Source: Marinilactibacillus sp042660675
Lineage (GTDB): Bacteria > Bacillota > Bacilli > Lactobacillales > Carnobacteriaceae_A
Assembly (NCBI RefSeq): GCF_042660675.1
Contig: NZ_JBHSUL010000002.1
Coordinates: 180,676 to 244,675 of the forward strand
Length of the DNA: 64,000 nucleotides
Reading direction: 5' to 3'
Part shown: in pieces, positions 45,347 through 55,444 of the stretch
Layout: each line of letters opens with the position of its first letter
Numbering within the stretch: position 1 is the first letter of the stretch
Made by a program: the position numbers and the translations under genes
Notes under the pieces: model-generated
Database searches by the model: none
Told to the model about the DNA's origin: nothing
The model's input: the letters and a program-made list of their open reading frames with translations, nothing else

Positions 45347-46618
45347 ATGAAAAATAAATTTTACTTATTGAGTAGTGGTTTGATCATCAGCTCCCTTCTT
45401 GCAGCATGTGGGCCAAGTGAATCTAGTAGTGATACATCAGCAGAACCAGAAAATAGTGACGGTGCCACACTGGTTATGTGGGAAGATGTTGACAAAATGG
45501 TAGGAACGGAAGAAGCCATTAAAGCTTTCGAGGAAGAACATAATGTAACGGTAGACATTCAGGAAAAACCTTATGGAGATAATATTGAAGACTTACGTCT
45601 AGATGGTCCGGGCGGAACAGGACCAGATGTTTTCGCCATGCCTCATGATAATCTTGGGACTGCTGTAACAGAAGGCTTGATTCAAGCTCTGAATGTCGAT
45701 GAAGAAGTTACAAGTATGTACACAGAATCCGCTATGATGTCTCAGACAATAGATGGCGTTGTATATGGATTACCTTACGCAGTTGAAACGACTATTTTAT
45801 ATTATAACCGCGACTTAGTGGATGAAGAAAATCTACCAGAAACGCTGGACGAATGGTATGAATTCTCTAAAGAAGCTACTGAAGGCGATGACTATGGATT
45901 CCTAGCATTGTGGGATCAAATTTATTACGCGCAAAGTATTATGGGTGGTTATGGTGGTTATGTTTTCGGTATGGATAACGACGGTAACTACGACACGACA
46001 GACATAGGTCTGAACAATGATGGTGCTGTTGAAGCAGCTGAATATATTCAGAAATTTTATGCAGAAGGTCTTTTTCCAAGTGGGATTATCGGAGAACAAG
46101 GTATTAACGTTTTGGATTCCCTATTCAGTGAAGGAAGAGCAGCAGCAGTTATATCTGGACCATGGAACCTTGGACCATTTGAACAAGCTGGAATCGATTA
46201 CGGTGTAATGGCACTTCCTAAATTAGGAAATGGTGATCAGATGAGCTCTTTTGTAGGCGTTAAAAGTTACAACGTAAGCTCTTACTCACAGTATCCTGAA
46301 CTTGCTCAAGAATTAGTTGAATGGTTGACGAACGAAGAAAATCAATTAACTCGTTACGAAAAGACAATGGAAGTACCTGCAATCGAAGCATTAGCTAACG
46401 ATCCAATCGTTACTGAAAGTGAGTCAGCACAAGCAATAGCTGAGCAATCTCAATATGCAGAATTGATGCCAGGAATTCCAGAAATGAATGAAGTATGGAC
46501 CCCTGTAGATTCAGCACTACAAACAATTGCGACAGGTTCTGAAGAACCAAAAGCAGCACTAGATGGGGCAGTTGAGTCAGTCAAGAGTCAGATAGAAGCA
46601 AACCATAGCGGAAATTAA
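45347..46618 (+). CDS. ganS: Galactooligosaccharide-binding lipoprotein (GanS/CycB type)
   Basis: Receptor of the galactan-oligosaccharide importer. It has 423 residues: signal peptide with lipobox LLAAC (Cys21), then an SBP_bac_1 fold of the maltose-binding type (LVMWEDVDKM, DVFAMPHDNLGTAV, YGLPYAVETTILYYNRDLV, WTPVDSALQTI). GAAAGGAA precedes the ATG. It heads the ganS-P-Q-A-B transcript and is followed by a hairpin that may raise its expression relative to the permeases. Substrate assignment rests on operon content. Confidence 0.87.
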   Translation: MKNKFYLLSSGLIISSLLAACGPSESSSDTSAEPENSDGATLVMWEDVDKMVGTEEAIKAFEEEHNVTVDIQEKPYGDNIEDLRLDGPGGTGPDVFAMPHDNLGTAVTEGLIQALNVDEEVTSMYTESAMMSQTIDGVVYGLPYAVETTILYYNRDLVDEENLPETLDEWYEFSKEATEGDDYGFLALWDQIYYAQSIMGGYGGYVFGMDNDGNYDTTDIGLNNDGAVEAAEYIQKFYAEGLFPSGIIGEQGINVLDSLFSEGRAAAVISGPWNLGPFEQAGIDYGVMALPKLGNGDQMSSFVGVKSYNVSSYSQYPELAQELVEWLTNEENQLTRYEKTMEVPAIEALANDPIVTESESAQAIAEQSQYAELMPGIPEMNEVWTPVDSALQTIATGSEEPKAALDGAVESVKSQIEANHSGN

Positions 46619-46629
46619 TAGAGCTTGTA

Positions 46630-46657
46630 AAAGGTATCTCTTAAGGGAGATACCTTT
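46630..46657 (+). promoter_or_regulatory. Intercistronic hairpin between ganS and ganP
   Basis: AAAGGTATCTC pairs with GAGATACCTTT. There is no T run, so it is more likely an mRNA-stabilising or partial attenuating structure than a full terminator. Confidence 0.6.
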
Positions 46658-46691
46658 GCTGTTAAGAAGAAGGAAAAGGTGGTCATGAAAC

Positions 46692-47948
46692 ATGCAACAT
46701 AAAAATAAGGCAGCACTTTTGTCTCTCGTTCCGGGATTGGGACAACTTTACAATCGACAATGGCTGAAAGGCGCTATATTTTTGGTACTGACAATAGCTT
46801 TTGGCTTTGTCTTTGCAGATTTACTCAATATTGGTTTATGGGGAATTGTGACACTTGGTACAGAAGTTCCTCGAGATAATTCTGTTTTCCTATTAGCACA
46901 GGGAATTTTAGCGGTAATCGTCGTCGCGTTTGGTATAGCTTTCTATGGATTCAACATCAGAGATGCATACCGAGTGGGAAAAAGAAGAGATGAGTCATTA
47001 CCTTTATTCACTTTAAAAGAACAATATCTCAATTTAATAGATCAAGGTTATCCGTATTTAATTAGTGGACCGGCGTTATTATTACTGATCTTTTCAGTTG
47101 TTTTTCCAATTTTATTCAGTTTCTCAATCGCTTTTACAAACTATAATCTTTATAATTCTCCTCCTGCTAATTTAATTAACTGGGTAGGTTTCGACACATT
47201 TATTCAAATATTTACAGTAGATATTTGGAGAACCACATTTTTTGATGTACTTAGTTGGACAATCATCTGGACATTATTGGCAACAACGCTGCAAGTTAGT
47301 ATAGGAATTTTCTTAGCAGTTTTAGTGAATCAAAAAGACCTTAAGTTTAAAAAGCTGATCCGAACTATTTTAGTATTACCGTGGGCAGTACCAGGATTTG
47401 TAACTATCCTAATTTTTGCAGGACTATTTAATGATAGTTTTGGTGTAATCAACACCGGCTTGCTTTCGTTCTTTGGTATTGAAGCTATTCCTTGGTTAAC
47501 AAATCCATTTTGGTCAAGAGTTGCATTGATCGGAATTCAAGGCTGGTTAGGTTTTCCTTACGTATTTATTGTCACGACAGGCGTACTTCAATCCATTCCT
47601 GATGATTTGTATGAAGCGGCTATTATTGATGGTGCATCAGCTATTCAAAAGTTTAAAACCATCACTTTACCATTAATTTTTATTTCGATTTCACCAATCA
47701 TCATCACTCAATATACATTCAATTTTAACAATTTCAATATCATTTATCTATTCAATGGCGGTGGACCAGCGGTATCAGGTTCCAATGCAGGAGGAACAGA
47801 TATATTAGTCTCGTGGATCTATTCTCTGACTATGTCATCGAGTCAGTTTGCTTTGGCAGCGGCATTAACGATCCTATTGTCTATTTTCGTTATTTCGATT
47901 GCGCTATGGCAATTTAGAAGAACAAAGTCATTTAAAGGAGTAAATTAA
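46692..47948 (+). CDS. ganP: Galactooligosaccharide ABC permease (GanP/MalF type)
   Basis: Membrane subunit, 418 residues. Compared with short MalF-type permeases it has an N-terminal extension with two or three helices (SLVPGLGQLYNRQWLKGAIF), as in Bacillus GanP. The EAA loop reads YEAAIIDGASAIQKFKTITL. AGGAAAAGG and TGGTCATGAAAC precede the ATG. It lies one base before ganQ. Confidence 0.88.
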   Translation: MQHKNKAALLSLVPGLGQLYNRQWLKGAIFLVLTIAFGFVFADLLNIGLWGIVTLGTEVPRDNSVFLLAQGILAVIVVAFGIAFYGFNIRDAYRVGKRRDESLPLFTLKEQYLNLIDQGYPYLISGPALLLLIFSVVFPILFSFSIAFTNYNLYNSPPANLINWVGFDTFIQIFTVDIWRTTFFDVLSWTIIWTLLATTLQVSIGIFLAVLVNQKDLKFKKLIRTILVLPWAVPGFVTILIFAGLFNDSFGVINTGLLSFFGIEAIPWLTNPFWSRVALIGIQGWLGFPYVFIVTTGVLQSIPDDLYEAAIIDGASAIQKFKTITLPLIFISISPIIITQYTFNFNNFNIIYLFNGGGPAVSGSNAGGTDILVSWIYSLTMSSSQFALAAALTILLSIFVISIALWQFRRTKSFKGVN

Positions 47949-47949
47949 A

Positions 47950-48798
47950 ATGATCTCTTCAAAAAAAAGTAAGTTAACACGATTATTCTTCACCTATAGT
48001 TTTTTGATTGTCGTTATGATTATGATTATTTATCCATTGTTATGGACAATCGGAGCTAGTTTTAATCCGGGCAACAGTCTCGTAAGTACGAAAATGATAC
48101 CGGATAATCCGACCTTATTTCATTACCAGAGATTATTTTCTGGAGATAATAGTATCCAGTATATTCAATGGTACTTTAATTCTATGAAAGTAAGTATATT
48201 TACGATGGTCGGTACATTGTTTTGTGTATCCCTAACGGCCTATGCCTTTTCTCGTTTCAGATTCAAAGGTAGAAAAAATGGACTGGTTTTATTCCTGTTA
48301 TTACAAATGATTCCTCAGTTTTCCGCGTTAATTGCGCTATATGTACTAGCTCAGATGCTCGGAATGATGAACAATCACTGGTTATTGATTCTTTTATATA
48401 TAGGCGGGCAGATTCCAATGAACACCTACTTGATGAAAGGATATTTTGATTCGATTCCAATTGAATTAGATGAAAGTGCACGTATCGATGGTGCAGGAAG
48501 TACGCGTATATTCTGGCAAATTCTGATGCCACTTGCTAGACCGATGCTTGCTGTAGTGGCGATGAATAGTTTTACTGGACCACTAGGAGATTTCATTCTT
48601 TCATCAACTATTTTGAGATCACCTCAGACGTATACGCTACCTTTGGGACTTTATAATCTGGTCAACCAACGTCAAGGAGCAAGTTACACAACATTTGCCG
48701 CGGGAGCTATATTAATCAGTATACCCGTAGCTATCGCATTCTTGTTTTTACAAAAGCACTTTGTATCTGGTCTGACAGCTGGAGGAACAAAAGGATAA
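47950..48798 (+). CDS. ganQ: Galactooligosaccharide ABC permease (GanQ/MalG type)
   Basis: Second permease, 282 residues, six helices, EAA loop LDESARIDGAGSTRIFWQILMP in MalG form. The C terminus GLTAGGTKG is the MalG-type ending. The RBS AAAGGAG lies in the end of ganP. No ATPase gene is present in the locus, so an MsmK/MsmX-type ATPase encoded elsewhere must power it; the UgpC-like ATPase at 5269 is a candidate within this window. Confidence 0.89.
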   Translation: MISSKKSKLTRLFFTYSFLIVVMIMIIYPLLWTIGASFNPGNSLVSTKMIPDNPTLFHYQRLFSGDNSIQYIQWYFNSMKVSIFTMVGTLFCVSLTAYAFSRFRFKGRKNGLVLFLLLQMIPQFSALIALYVLAQMLGMMNNHWLLILLYIGGQIPMNTYLMKGYFDSIPIELDESARIDGAGSTRIFWQILMPLARPMLAVVAMNSFTGPLGDFILSSTILRSPQTYTLPLGLYNLVNQRQGASYTTFAAGAILISIPVAIAFLFLQKHFVSGLTAGGTKG

Positions 48799-48851
48799 AG
48801 TATTCTATTAATGATTTTAATTTAAAAGCAGAAAAGAGAGGGACAGTTTAA

Positions 48852-50909
48852 ATGAAGAAGCACCAAGTAACTAAAGAAGCAAGATTACTCCACGGTGGGG
48901 ATTACAATCCTGACCAATGGTTAGATTATCCTGGAATTATCGATCAAGATTTCAAGTTAATGAAGCAAGCTCATACAAATACCTTCTCAATAGGAATGTT
49001 CTCCTGGGCGTCTTTAGAACCAGAAGAAGGTAGATATACATTTGATTGGCTCGATGACATATTTGATAGAATAGAAGCGATAGGTGGAAATGTGATTCTA
49101 GCGACGCCAAGTGGAGCAAGACCCGCTTGGATGTCCCAGAAGTATCCTGAGGTGCTAAGAGTGGACGCGCTAAGAAGGAAACAACTTCACGGTGCTCGAC
49201 ATAACCACTGCTTTACGTCTCCATACTACCGAGAAAAAACACAAGAAATGAATCGGAAATTAGCTGAGAGATACGGAAAACGCTCCGCTTTATTGATGTG
49301 GCATATTTCAAATGAATATGGTGGGGAATGTCACTGTGATCTATGTCAGGCTGCTTTCAGAGACTGGTTAAAAGTACAATATAATAACGACTTAGACAAA
49401 TTAAACCAATCATGGTGGGGGCCTTTTTGGAGTCACACTTTTACAAACTGGGAACAAATTGAGTCGCCTTCTCCAATCGGAGAAAATGCTGTACATGGAT
49501 TGAATTTGGACTGGAGAAGATTTGTAACAGACCAGACAATTAGTTTCTATAAAGATGAGATCCAACCTTTACGTGAATTGACACCAGAAGTGCCGATTAC
49601 AACGAATTTCATGTCAGATAATCCTTCTTTCACACCATTTAGAGCGTTGGATTACAGTAAATTTGCCAAAGAAGTCGATGTAATCAGCTGGGATGCTTAT
49701 CCAGCATGGCATAATGATTATGAGAAAACCTATGAACTAGCTTCTAAAGTTGGTTTTATGAATGACTCATTCAAGAGTATGAAACAGAAACCTTGGTTAC
49801 TAATGGAGTCGACCCCAAGCCATGTGAACTGGCATCAGTTCAATAAAGCCAAAAGACCGGGTATGCATTTTCTTTCTGCTATGCAGATGCTTGCACATGG
49901 ATCTGATAGTAATCTATATTTCCAGTGGAGAAAATCTCGTGGGTCTTCAGAAAAATTCCATGGTGCAGTCGTTGACCATGATGGTTCCACAGAAAATAGA
50001 GTATTCAAAGAAGTTGCTAAACTTGGAAAAGCGATGGAAAATCTTTCTGAAAAAGTTGTAGGATCACAAAGAATTGCGGAAGTCGGCATACTTTACGATT
50101 GGGATAGTGATTGGGCGCTTGAGCACACGCAAGGGTTTGGTTTACAGACAAAATTATATCCACAGACCTTACAAAAACATTACCAGGCTTTATGGGAAAA
50201 AGATATTCCTGTGGATGTCATCACAAAAGAAAATACATTTGAAGAGTATAAACTACTTGTTGTGCCCATGCTTTATTTAATGAGCGAAGAGACTGTTCAA
50301 AGGTTAAAATCATATGTAGCGAATGGTGGAACCTTGGTTTCAAGCTACATTACCGGATTAGTCAACGAACACGATCTAACGTATTTAGGTGGGTGGAAAA
50401 AAGAACTTCAAGAAGTGTTCGGAATTGAACCACTTGAAACAGATACTTACTACGCAAGTGATTCAAATGAAATGACATTCAATAACAAACAATATAAGGT
50501 TCGTGACTACGCAACGATTATTGACGTCAAAGAAGCAGAAGTATTGGCTCGATATGAAAGAGATTTCTACGCGGATAGTGCCGCAGTGACTTTGAATACT
50601 TATAAAGACGGAGAAGCTTATTATATCGGAGCGAGAGCTGATGATGACTTTAACAGAGATTTTTATAATCAGCTAATTGAGAAGCTAGATCTGTCTCCAG
50701 GTTTGAAAGTCGGGCATGGTATTGGCGTGTCTGTTCAAGGGAGACTATTGGATGATGGAAGCTCTATCGTATTTATCATGAACTTTACTGAAGAAGAGCA
50801 AGCAATTGAAATTTTGGAAGACGTCAAAGATAGCTTTACGGGAGAAATGTTGAGTGGTCATGTATCACTGAAACCTTATGAAGTACGTGTAGTAGATAAG
50901 AATAATTAG
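48852..50909 (+). CDS. ganA: Beta-galactosidase GH42
   Basis: Cytoplasmic hydrolase releasing galactose from imported beta-galactooligosaccharides. It has 685 residues, no signal peptide. Catalytic acid/base Glu155 in HISNEYGGEC, nucleophile Glu319 in LLMESTPSHVNW, and a zinc-cluster cysteine set Cys120, Cys160, Cys162, Cys165. The trimerisation domain (about 395-600) and the C-terminal beta domain are present, so the enzyme is full length. AGAGAGGG precedes the ATG. Confidence 0.94.
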   Translation: MKKHQVTKEARLLHGGDYNPDQWLDYPGIIDQDFKLMKQAHTNTFSIGMFSWASLEPEEGRYTFDWLDDIFDRIEAIGGNVILATPSGARPAWMSQKYPEVLRVDALRRKQLHGARHNHCFTSPYYREKTQEMNRKLAERYGKRSALLMWHISNEYGGECHCDLCQAAFRDWLKVQYNNDLDKLNQSWWGPFWSHTFTNWEQIESPSPIGENAVHGLNLDWRRFVTDQTISFYKDEIQPLRELTPEVPITTNFMSDNPSFTPFRALDYSKFAKEVDVISWDAYPAWHNDYEKTYELASKVGFMNDSFKSMKQKPWLLMESTPSHVNWHQFNKAKRPGMHFLSAMQMLAHGSDSNLYFQWRKSRGSSEKFHGAVVDHDGSTENRVFKEVAKLGKAMENLSEKVVGSQRIAEVGILYDWDSDWALEHTQGFGLQTKLYPQTLQKHYQALWEKDIPVDVITKENTFEEYKLLVVPMLYLMSEETVQRLKSYVANGGTLVSSYITGLVNEHDLTYLGGWKKELQEVFGIEPLETDTYYASDSNEMTFNNKQYKVRDYATIIDVKEAEVLARYERDFYADSAAVTLNTYKDGEAYYIGARADDDFNRDFYNQLIEKLDLSPGLKVGHGIGVSVQGRLLDDGSSIVFIMNFTEEEQAIEILEDVKDSFTGEMLSGHVSLKPYEVRVVDKNN

Positions 50910-50974
50910 TAGAAATAAGGATAACAGAATAGGGTGTTGGATTATTTCAATACCTTATTTTGTTTTGTTATAAA

Positions 50975-50989
50975 ATGGTAGCGATTACC
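50975..50989 (+). promoter_or_regulatory. cre-like/LacI-like operator before ganB
   Basis: ATGGTAGCGATTACC matches the CcpA cre consensus at 12 of 14 positions and is also partly palindromic around a central CG. It directly follows a -10-like TATAAA (50969-50974), so ganB probably has its own carbon-repressed promoter. Confidence 0.55.
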
Positions 50990-51006
50990 TGTAAAGGAGA
51001 ATAGAA

Positions 51007-53544
51007 ATGAATCTTACTTGGTTGAAAAGACTTATGTTAATTGGAAGTGTCTCAGTAGCGTTTTTGCAAACAAATAGCGTTCGTGCTGAAGAACAGCCGA
51101 TAGTATCAGATATTTTTGTTGAAAAAGTAGAAGGAATCTCAGATGACTTTATTCACGGAGTAGATATTTCAAGTGTAATAGCTTTAGAGCAAAACGGTGT
51201 GAAATTTTACAATCAAGATGGACAAGAACAAGATGTATTCAAGACGTTTAAAGAATCAGGAACTAATTATGTTAGAGTCCGAGTATGGAATGATCCATTT
51301 GATTCTATGGGAATGAGTTATGGTGGCGGAAATAACGATGTAAAAAAAGCTATTGAAATTGGTAAACGAGCTACGGAAAATGGGATGAAAGTTTTAGTGG
51401 ATTTCCACTACTCAGATTTCTGGGCAGATCCAGCTAAACAACAAACGCCAAAAGAGTGGGAAGGATACAATTTAGGAGAAAAAGAACAAGCAATCTATGA
51501 TTTTACCTATGACGCAATCACTCAAATGAAAAATGAAGGTATTGATATCGGTATGGTTCAAGTTGGTAATGAGACCAACAACGCGATAGCTGGAGAAAAC
51601 ACTTGGCAATATATGTCGATTCTTTTCAATGCTGGAAGTAGGGCGATTAGAGCCATTGATCCTGAAATGAAAATCGCACTTCATTTTACAAATCCTGAAA
51701 GGGTCGGAAGTTATGAAAATATTGCACGAGAATTAAGTTCTAACGAAGTGGATTATGATGTGTTTGCAAGTTCTTACTATCCTTTCTGGCATGGGACTTT
51801 AGATAATTTAACGGCAGTGCTTTCTAATGTAGCAGAAACCTACGATAAAGAAGTCATGGTGGCTGAAACATCTTATGCCTATACTGACAAAGATGGTGAC
51901 GGCCATCCCAATACTGTACCTGGAGAAGGCTTAGTTACAAACTATCCTTTTACTGTTCAAGGCCAAGCACGCTCTCTAAGAGAGGTTATTCAATCAGTTG
52001 TTGACGTCGGTGAAAAAGGAATTGGCGTTTTCTATTGGGAACCAGCATGGCTTCCTGTGGGACCACCTGAAAACATAGAAGAAAACCGTGAATTATGGGA
52101 GACTTATGGATCAGGATGGGCTTCTAGCTTTGCGGCAGAATATGATCCAGAAGATGCTGGCGAATGGTATGGCGGATCAGCAGTCGATAATCAAGCGCTG
52201 TTTGACTTCAACGGACATCCTTTATCTTCCATCAATACCTTTAAGTATGTCCATACAGGTGCAATAGCAGAAGTGAAAGTGGAAAATATCAAATCAGTTA
52301 ACTTAGAGTTTTTATTAGGAGAGCCCATCAGCCTTCCGGAAAACGTAACTGTGATATATAACGACAATACAGAAGGTTTAGAGTCTGTAAGTTGGAACCA
52401 AGAAGATTTGAAAAAAGCTGTAGTAGGAACTACCGGAGTCTATTCAATCAATGGACTGCTAGAAGATGGTACGAAAACAACCGCAACTGTTACGATTACA
52501 GCAGTCAATTATACGGTAAATCCAAGTTTCGAAGAAGCTGATCGCTCGATGTGGCATATTAGCTATCCAGAAGCTGTTCAAGAACATGTAACGTTTCAGA
52601 ACAATGCTTCAGATGCAAAATCTGGGAATTACTCAGCACACTTTTTTTCTTCAGAAAAAGTGAACTTTAGACTACAACAAACTATTCAAAATTTAGAACC
52701 AGGAATTTATGAGGTAGCCGCTCATATTCAAGGTGGAGATGCTCGCAATTCAGAAATCTATTTATTTGCAGAGACAAGTACAGATGAGATTAAGGTCAAT
52801 ACTAGGGTTAATGGATGGGCAAACTGGCTTAATCCTAGAATAGAAGAAATTGCTGTAGAGGATGGTACGCTGATTATAGGCATGAACGTTTTGGCTGACG
52901 GAGGAGCCTGGGGATCAATAGACGATTTTGTCGTGAATCGTATTGGTGATTTAGAAAGGGATAATGAAAATCAAACAGGCCCTTCATTGCCAGAAGAAAA
53001 TCTGCCAGAACCGGAACAAGTAGAGGAAAAAGATGCAAATTCTGAGAAGCCTTCGAGTAATGAAGAAACTGTAATCGTCACATTACCTGCTAAACCAGTA
53101 ATTGAACCTATATACGCAGGGGATAAAAGGATTAGAGGAAATGGACAAACGAATACAACAGTTATCGCTATGATTGATCAAAAAGAAATTGGTCGTGCAA
53201 TAGTCAATAGTCCATTTGAAATTTCTCTAGAACGTCCTCTCAAAGAGGGAGAACAAATTGAATTGTATGCATTAGATGAACTCGAAAATCGCGGAGAGTC
53301 TATAGTAGTAACGGTTCAGCCTACTCAATCTAATGTAAAAAATGAAAGTGATCAGACGACATCGATTGAATTAGAAAGCAAAGGTCAAATGATTGAGGAA
53401 ATTAAGGAAACAGACCGAACGAAAGAGACAAGGCTTCCACAAACGGGATCGATTAAAAATTCCTATCACCTCTTAGGGGGGATCAGTATAATTTTCGCAT
53501 TGATCCTCTTCATCTTCAAAGGTAAAAGGACACAAACTATGTAA
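51007..53544 (+). CDS. ganB: Cell-wall-anchored endo-beta-1,4-galactanase GH53 with CBM61-like module
   Basis: Cuts galactan outside the cell. It has 845 residues: signal peptide (1-27), GH53 catalytic domain (about 45-415) with acid/base Glu189 (VGNETNNA), nucleophile Glu287 (VAETSYAY) and a calcium loop DKDGDG; an Ig-like domain (about 417-500); a CBM61-like galactan-binding domain (about 505-655, NPSFEEADRSMW start); an acidic linker; another Ig-like domain (about 690-775); and a sortase signal LPQTG with helix and basic tail. AAAGGAG precedes the ATG. Bacillus GanB is secreted freely, so the wall anchor is a notable difference. Last gene of the locus. Confidence 0.93.
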   Translation: MNLTWLKRLMLIGSVSVAFLQTNSVRAEEQPIVSDIFVEKVEGISDDFIHGVDISSVIALEQNGVKFYNQDGQEQDVFKTFKESGTNYVRVRVWNDPFDSMGMSYGGGNNDVKKAIEIGKRATENGMKVLVDFHYSDFWADPAKQQTPKEWEGYNLGEKEQAIYDFTYDAITQMKNEGIDIGMVQVGNETNNAIAGENTWQYMSILFNAGSRAIRAIDPEMKIALHFTNPERVGSYENIARELSSNEVDYDVFASSYYPFWHGTLDNLTAVLSNVAETYDKEVMVAETSYAYTDKDGDGHPNTVPGEGLVTNYPFTVQGQARSLREVIQSVVDVGEKGIGVFYWEPAWLPVGPPENIEENRELWETYGSGWASSFAAEYDPEDAGEWYGGSAVDNQALFDFNGHPLSSINTFKYVHTGAIAEVKVENIKSVNLEFLLGEPISLPENVTVIYNDNTEGLESVSWNQEDLKKAVVGTTGVYSINGLLEDGTKTTATVTITAVNYTVNPSFEEADRSMWHISYPEAVQEHVTFQNNASDAKSGNYSAHFFSSEKVNFRLQQTIQNLEPGIYEVAAHIQGGDARNSEIYLFAETSTDEIKVNTRVNGWANWLNPRIEEIAVEDGTLIIGMNVLADGGAWGSIDDFVVNRIGDLERDNENQTGPSLPEENLPEPEQVEEKDANSEKPSSNEETVIVTLPAKPVIEPIYAGDKRIRGNGQTNTTVIAMIDQKEIGRAIVNSPFEISLERPLKEGEQIELYALDELENRGESIVVTVQPTQSNVKNESDQTTSIELESKGQMIEEIKETDRTKETRLPQTGSIKNSYHLLGGISIIFALILFIFKGKRTQTM

Positions 53545-53562
53545 TATGAATAAACTTCAATA

Positions 53563-53610
53563 ATAAAAGGTACTACACCGATGCATTCTATCGGCGTAGT
53601 ACCTTTTATT
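53563..53610. terminator. Bidirectional terminator after ganB
   Basis: Long stem AAAAGGTACTAC..CCGAT with ATCGG..GTAGTACCTTTT, one mismatch, T runs on both sides, between convergent genes. Confidence 0.9.
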
Positions 53611-53636
53611 TTTATAATTATGAGACAATTATTTTA

Positions 53637-55361
53637 TTAATTTTCTTTATTGGGCATAGCTACCCAGTGTCTTGTTGAGACTTCTTGGAAAGTCGTTGCC
53701 GAAGCGTCATAGGTAGCTGCGTCAAACTCTTCCACTGATTTTTGACGAGTTGCTTCGTAAGCTGGGTCAGGAACTGGAATTGCAGCTAACAATTTTTTCG
53801 TATACGGGTGGATAGGATTTGAAAATAGATCCTCAGAGTCTGCCAATTCAACTAAGTGGCCGTTATACATAACTGCTACACGATCGCTGATACGCTTGAC
53901 CATAGAAAGGTCATGAGCGATAAACAAATAAGTTAACCCTAGTTTTTTCTGAAGGTCTTCTAGTAGTTCTACGATTTGAGATTGAATAGAAGCATCCAAT
54001 GCCGATAGTGGTTCATCGCACACGATAAACTTCGGATTAACAGCTAAAGCTCGCGCAATACCAATACGCTGACGCTGACCACCTGAAAACTCATGTGGGT
54101 ACCGCATCGTAAAAGACGCTTCCAGGCCAACTAATTCCAATAGTTCGACGACTCTATCGTAACGGGCTTTTTTATTTTCTGCTAAGCCATGAACATCAAG
54201 AGACTCCCCAATGATGTCTAAAACCTTCATACGAGGGTCTAGAGAAGCATAAGGATCTTGGAAGATCACTTGCATATACTTTCGCATATCTTTCATTTCG
54301 CGAGCATTTAGATGATTCAAATCAAAACCTTCATAAATCACTTCACCACCGGTCGCTTCATGCAGTCGAAGAATCGTTTTGCCGGTGGTCGATTTTCCGG
54401 AACCAGATTCCCCTACTAAACCGAGTGTTTCATTTTCATAAATATCAAAAGTAATGTCATCTACAGCTTTCAAAGTAGCGCCTTTACCCATATCAAAATG
54501 TTTTTGTAAATTTTTGATAGAAAGTAACGGTTTTTTAGATTGATTTGCATTGGAAACTGTTTTCTGTTCATTCTGAAGATTGGGTACAGCATCCAGTAAT
54601 CGTTTAGTGTATGGATGACTTGGATGCTTGAATACGTCTGCAGTTGTGCCGCTTTCGACCACTTTTCCGTCTTTCATCACAATAACGCGATCACACATAT
54701 TAGCAACGACACCAAAGTCATGCGTAATCAAAATGATAGAAGTGCCAAATTTTTTCTGGATATCTTTTAGTAACTCTAAAATCTGGGCTTGTATTGTAAC
54801 ATCTAAAGCGGTTGTTGGCTCATCAGCAATTAATAGAGCTGGATTACAAGCTAAGGCAATAGCAATCATCATTCGTTGACGCATACCACCTGAGAATTCA
54901 TGAGGGTATTGTTTGTACCTGAAATCAACATCTTTGATGCCTACAAGTTTCATAATATTCAGCGCTTCATCTTTTGCAGCGTTTTTCTTCAGTTTCTGGT
55001 GGAATCGGATGCTTTCCGTTATTTGGTCTCCGATGGTCATGGTCGGATTGAGCGATGTCATTGGATCTTGAAAAATCATTCCAATATCTTTACCACGTAT
55101 TTTTCGCATTTCTTTTTCAGTTAATTGAGTTAAATCTTTACCCATGAAAACCACTTTACTGTTTTCTCCATTTTGGGCATTTGGAGGTAGTAGGCGCATA
55201 ATCGAACGCGCAGTGACACTTTTGCCACTTCCAGATTCTCCTACAATACCTAATGTTTCGCCTTTTGCAACTTCGAAATGAACATCAGTAGCCACTTCAT
55301 TAGAAGTATCCCCTTGCTCAAATACAATAGATAAATCCTTTACGTCAAGCAGTTTTTCCAT
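53637..55361 (-). CDS. Peptide ABC transporter, fused OppD-OppF ATPase
   Basis: A 574-residue protein with two complete nucleotide-binding domains. Domain one: Walker A GESGSGKSV, signature FSGGMRQRM, Walker B LLIADEPTTALDVT, switch ITHDFGVV. Domain two (from about residue 280): Walker A GESGSGKST, signature FSGGQRQRI, Walker B FIVCDEPLSALDAS, switch IAHDLSMV. Each carries the oligopeptide-type C-terminal HPYTK(R/K)LL segment. The ATG at 55361 with GAGGAG upstream is chosen over an in-frame TTG 15 bases earlier. It is divergent from the permease operon with which it must work, so it escapes the T-box. Confidence 0.92.
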   Translation of the reverse strand: MEKLLDVKDLSIVFEQGDTSNEVATDVHFEVAKGETLGIVGESGSGKSVTARSIMRLLPPNAQNGENSKVVFMGKDLTQLTEKEMRKIRGKDIGMIFQDPMTSLNPTMTIGDQITESIRFHQKLKKNAAKDEALNIMKLVGIKDVDFRYKQYPHEFSGGMRQRMMIAIALACNPALLIADEPTTALDVTIQAQILELLKDIQKKFGTSIILITHDFGVVANMCDRVIVMKDGKVVESGTTADVFKHPSHPYTKRLLDAVPNLQNEQKTVSNANQSKKPLLSIKNLQKHFDMGKGATLKAVDDITFDIYENETLGLVGESGSGKSTTGKTILRLHEATGGEVIYEGFDLNHLNAREMKDMRKYMQVIFQDPYASLDPRMKVLDIIGESLDVHGLAENKKARYDRVVELLELVGLEASFTMRYPHEFSGGQRQRIGIARALAVNPKFIVCDEPLSALDASIQSQIVELLEDLQKKLGLTYLFIAHDLSMVKRISDRVAVMYNGHLVELADSEDLFSNPIHPYTKKLLAAIPVPDPAYEATRQKSVEEFDAATYDASATTFQEVSTRHWVAMPNKEN

Positions 55362-55396
55362 AGTTCCGCTCCTCAAAGTTCGACTAGAATAGTTTG

Positions 55397-55425
55397 ATTA
55401 TAGCATGTTTGTCAATAGTTTCGAA
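55397..55425 (-). promoter_or_regulatory. Promoter of fused OppDF gene
   Basis: On the minus strand TTCGAA (55420-55425) and TATAAT (55397-55402) are 17 bases apart, about 36 bases before the start codon. Confidence 0.5.
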
Positions 55426-55444
55426 AAATATGAGCGTTTAGGAC

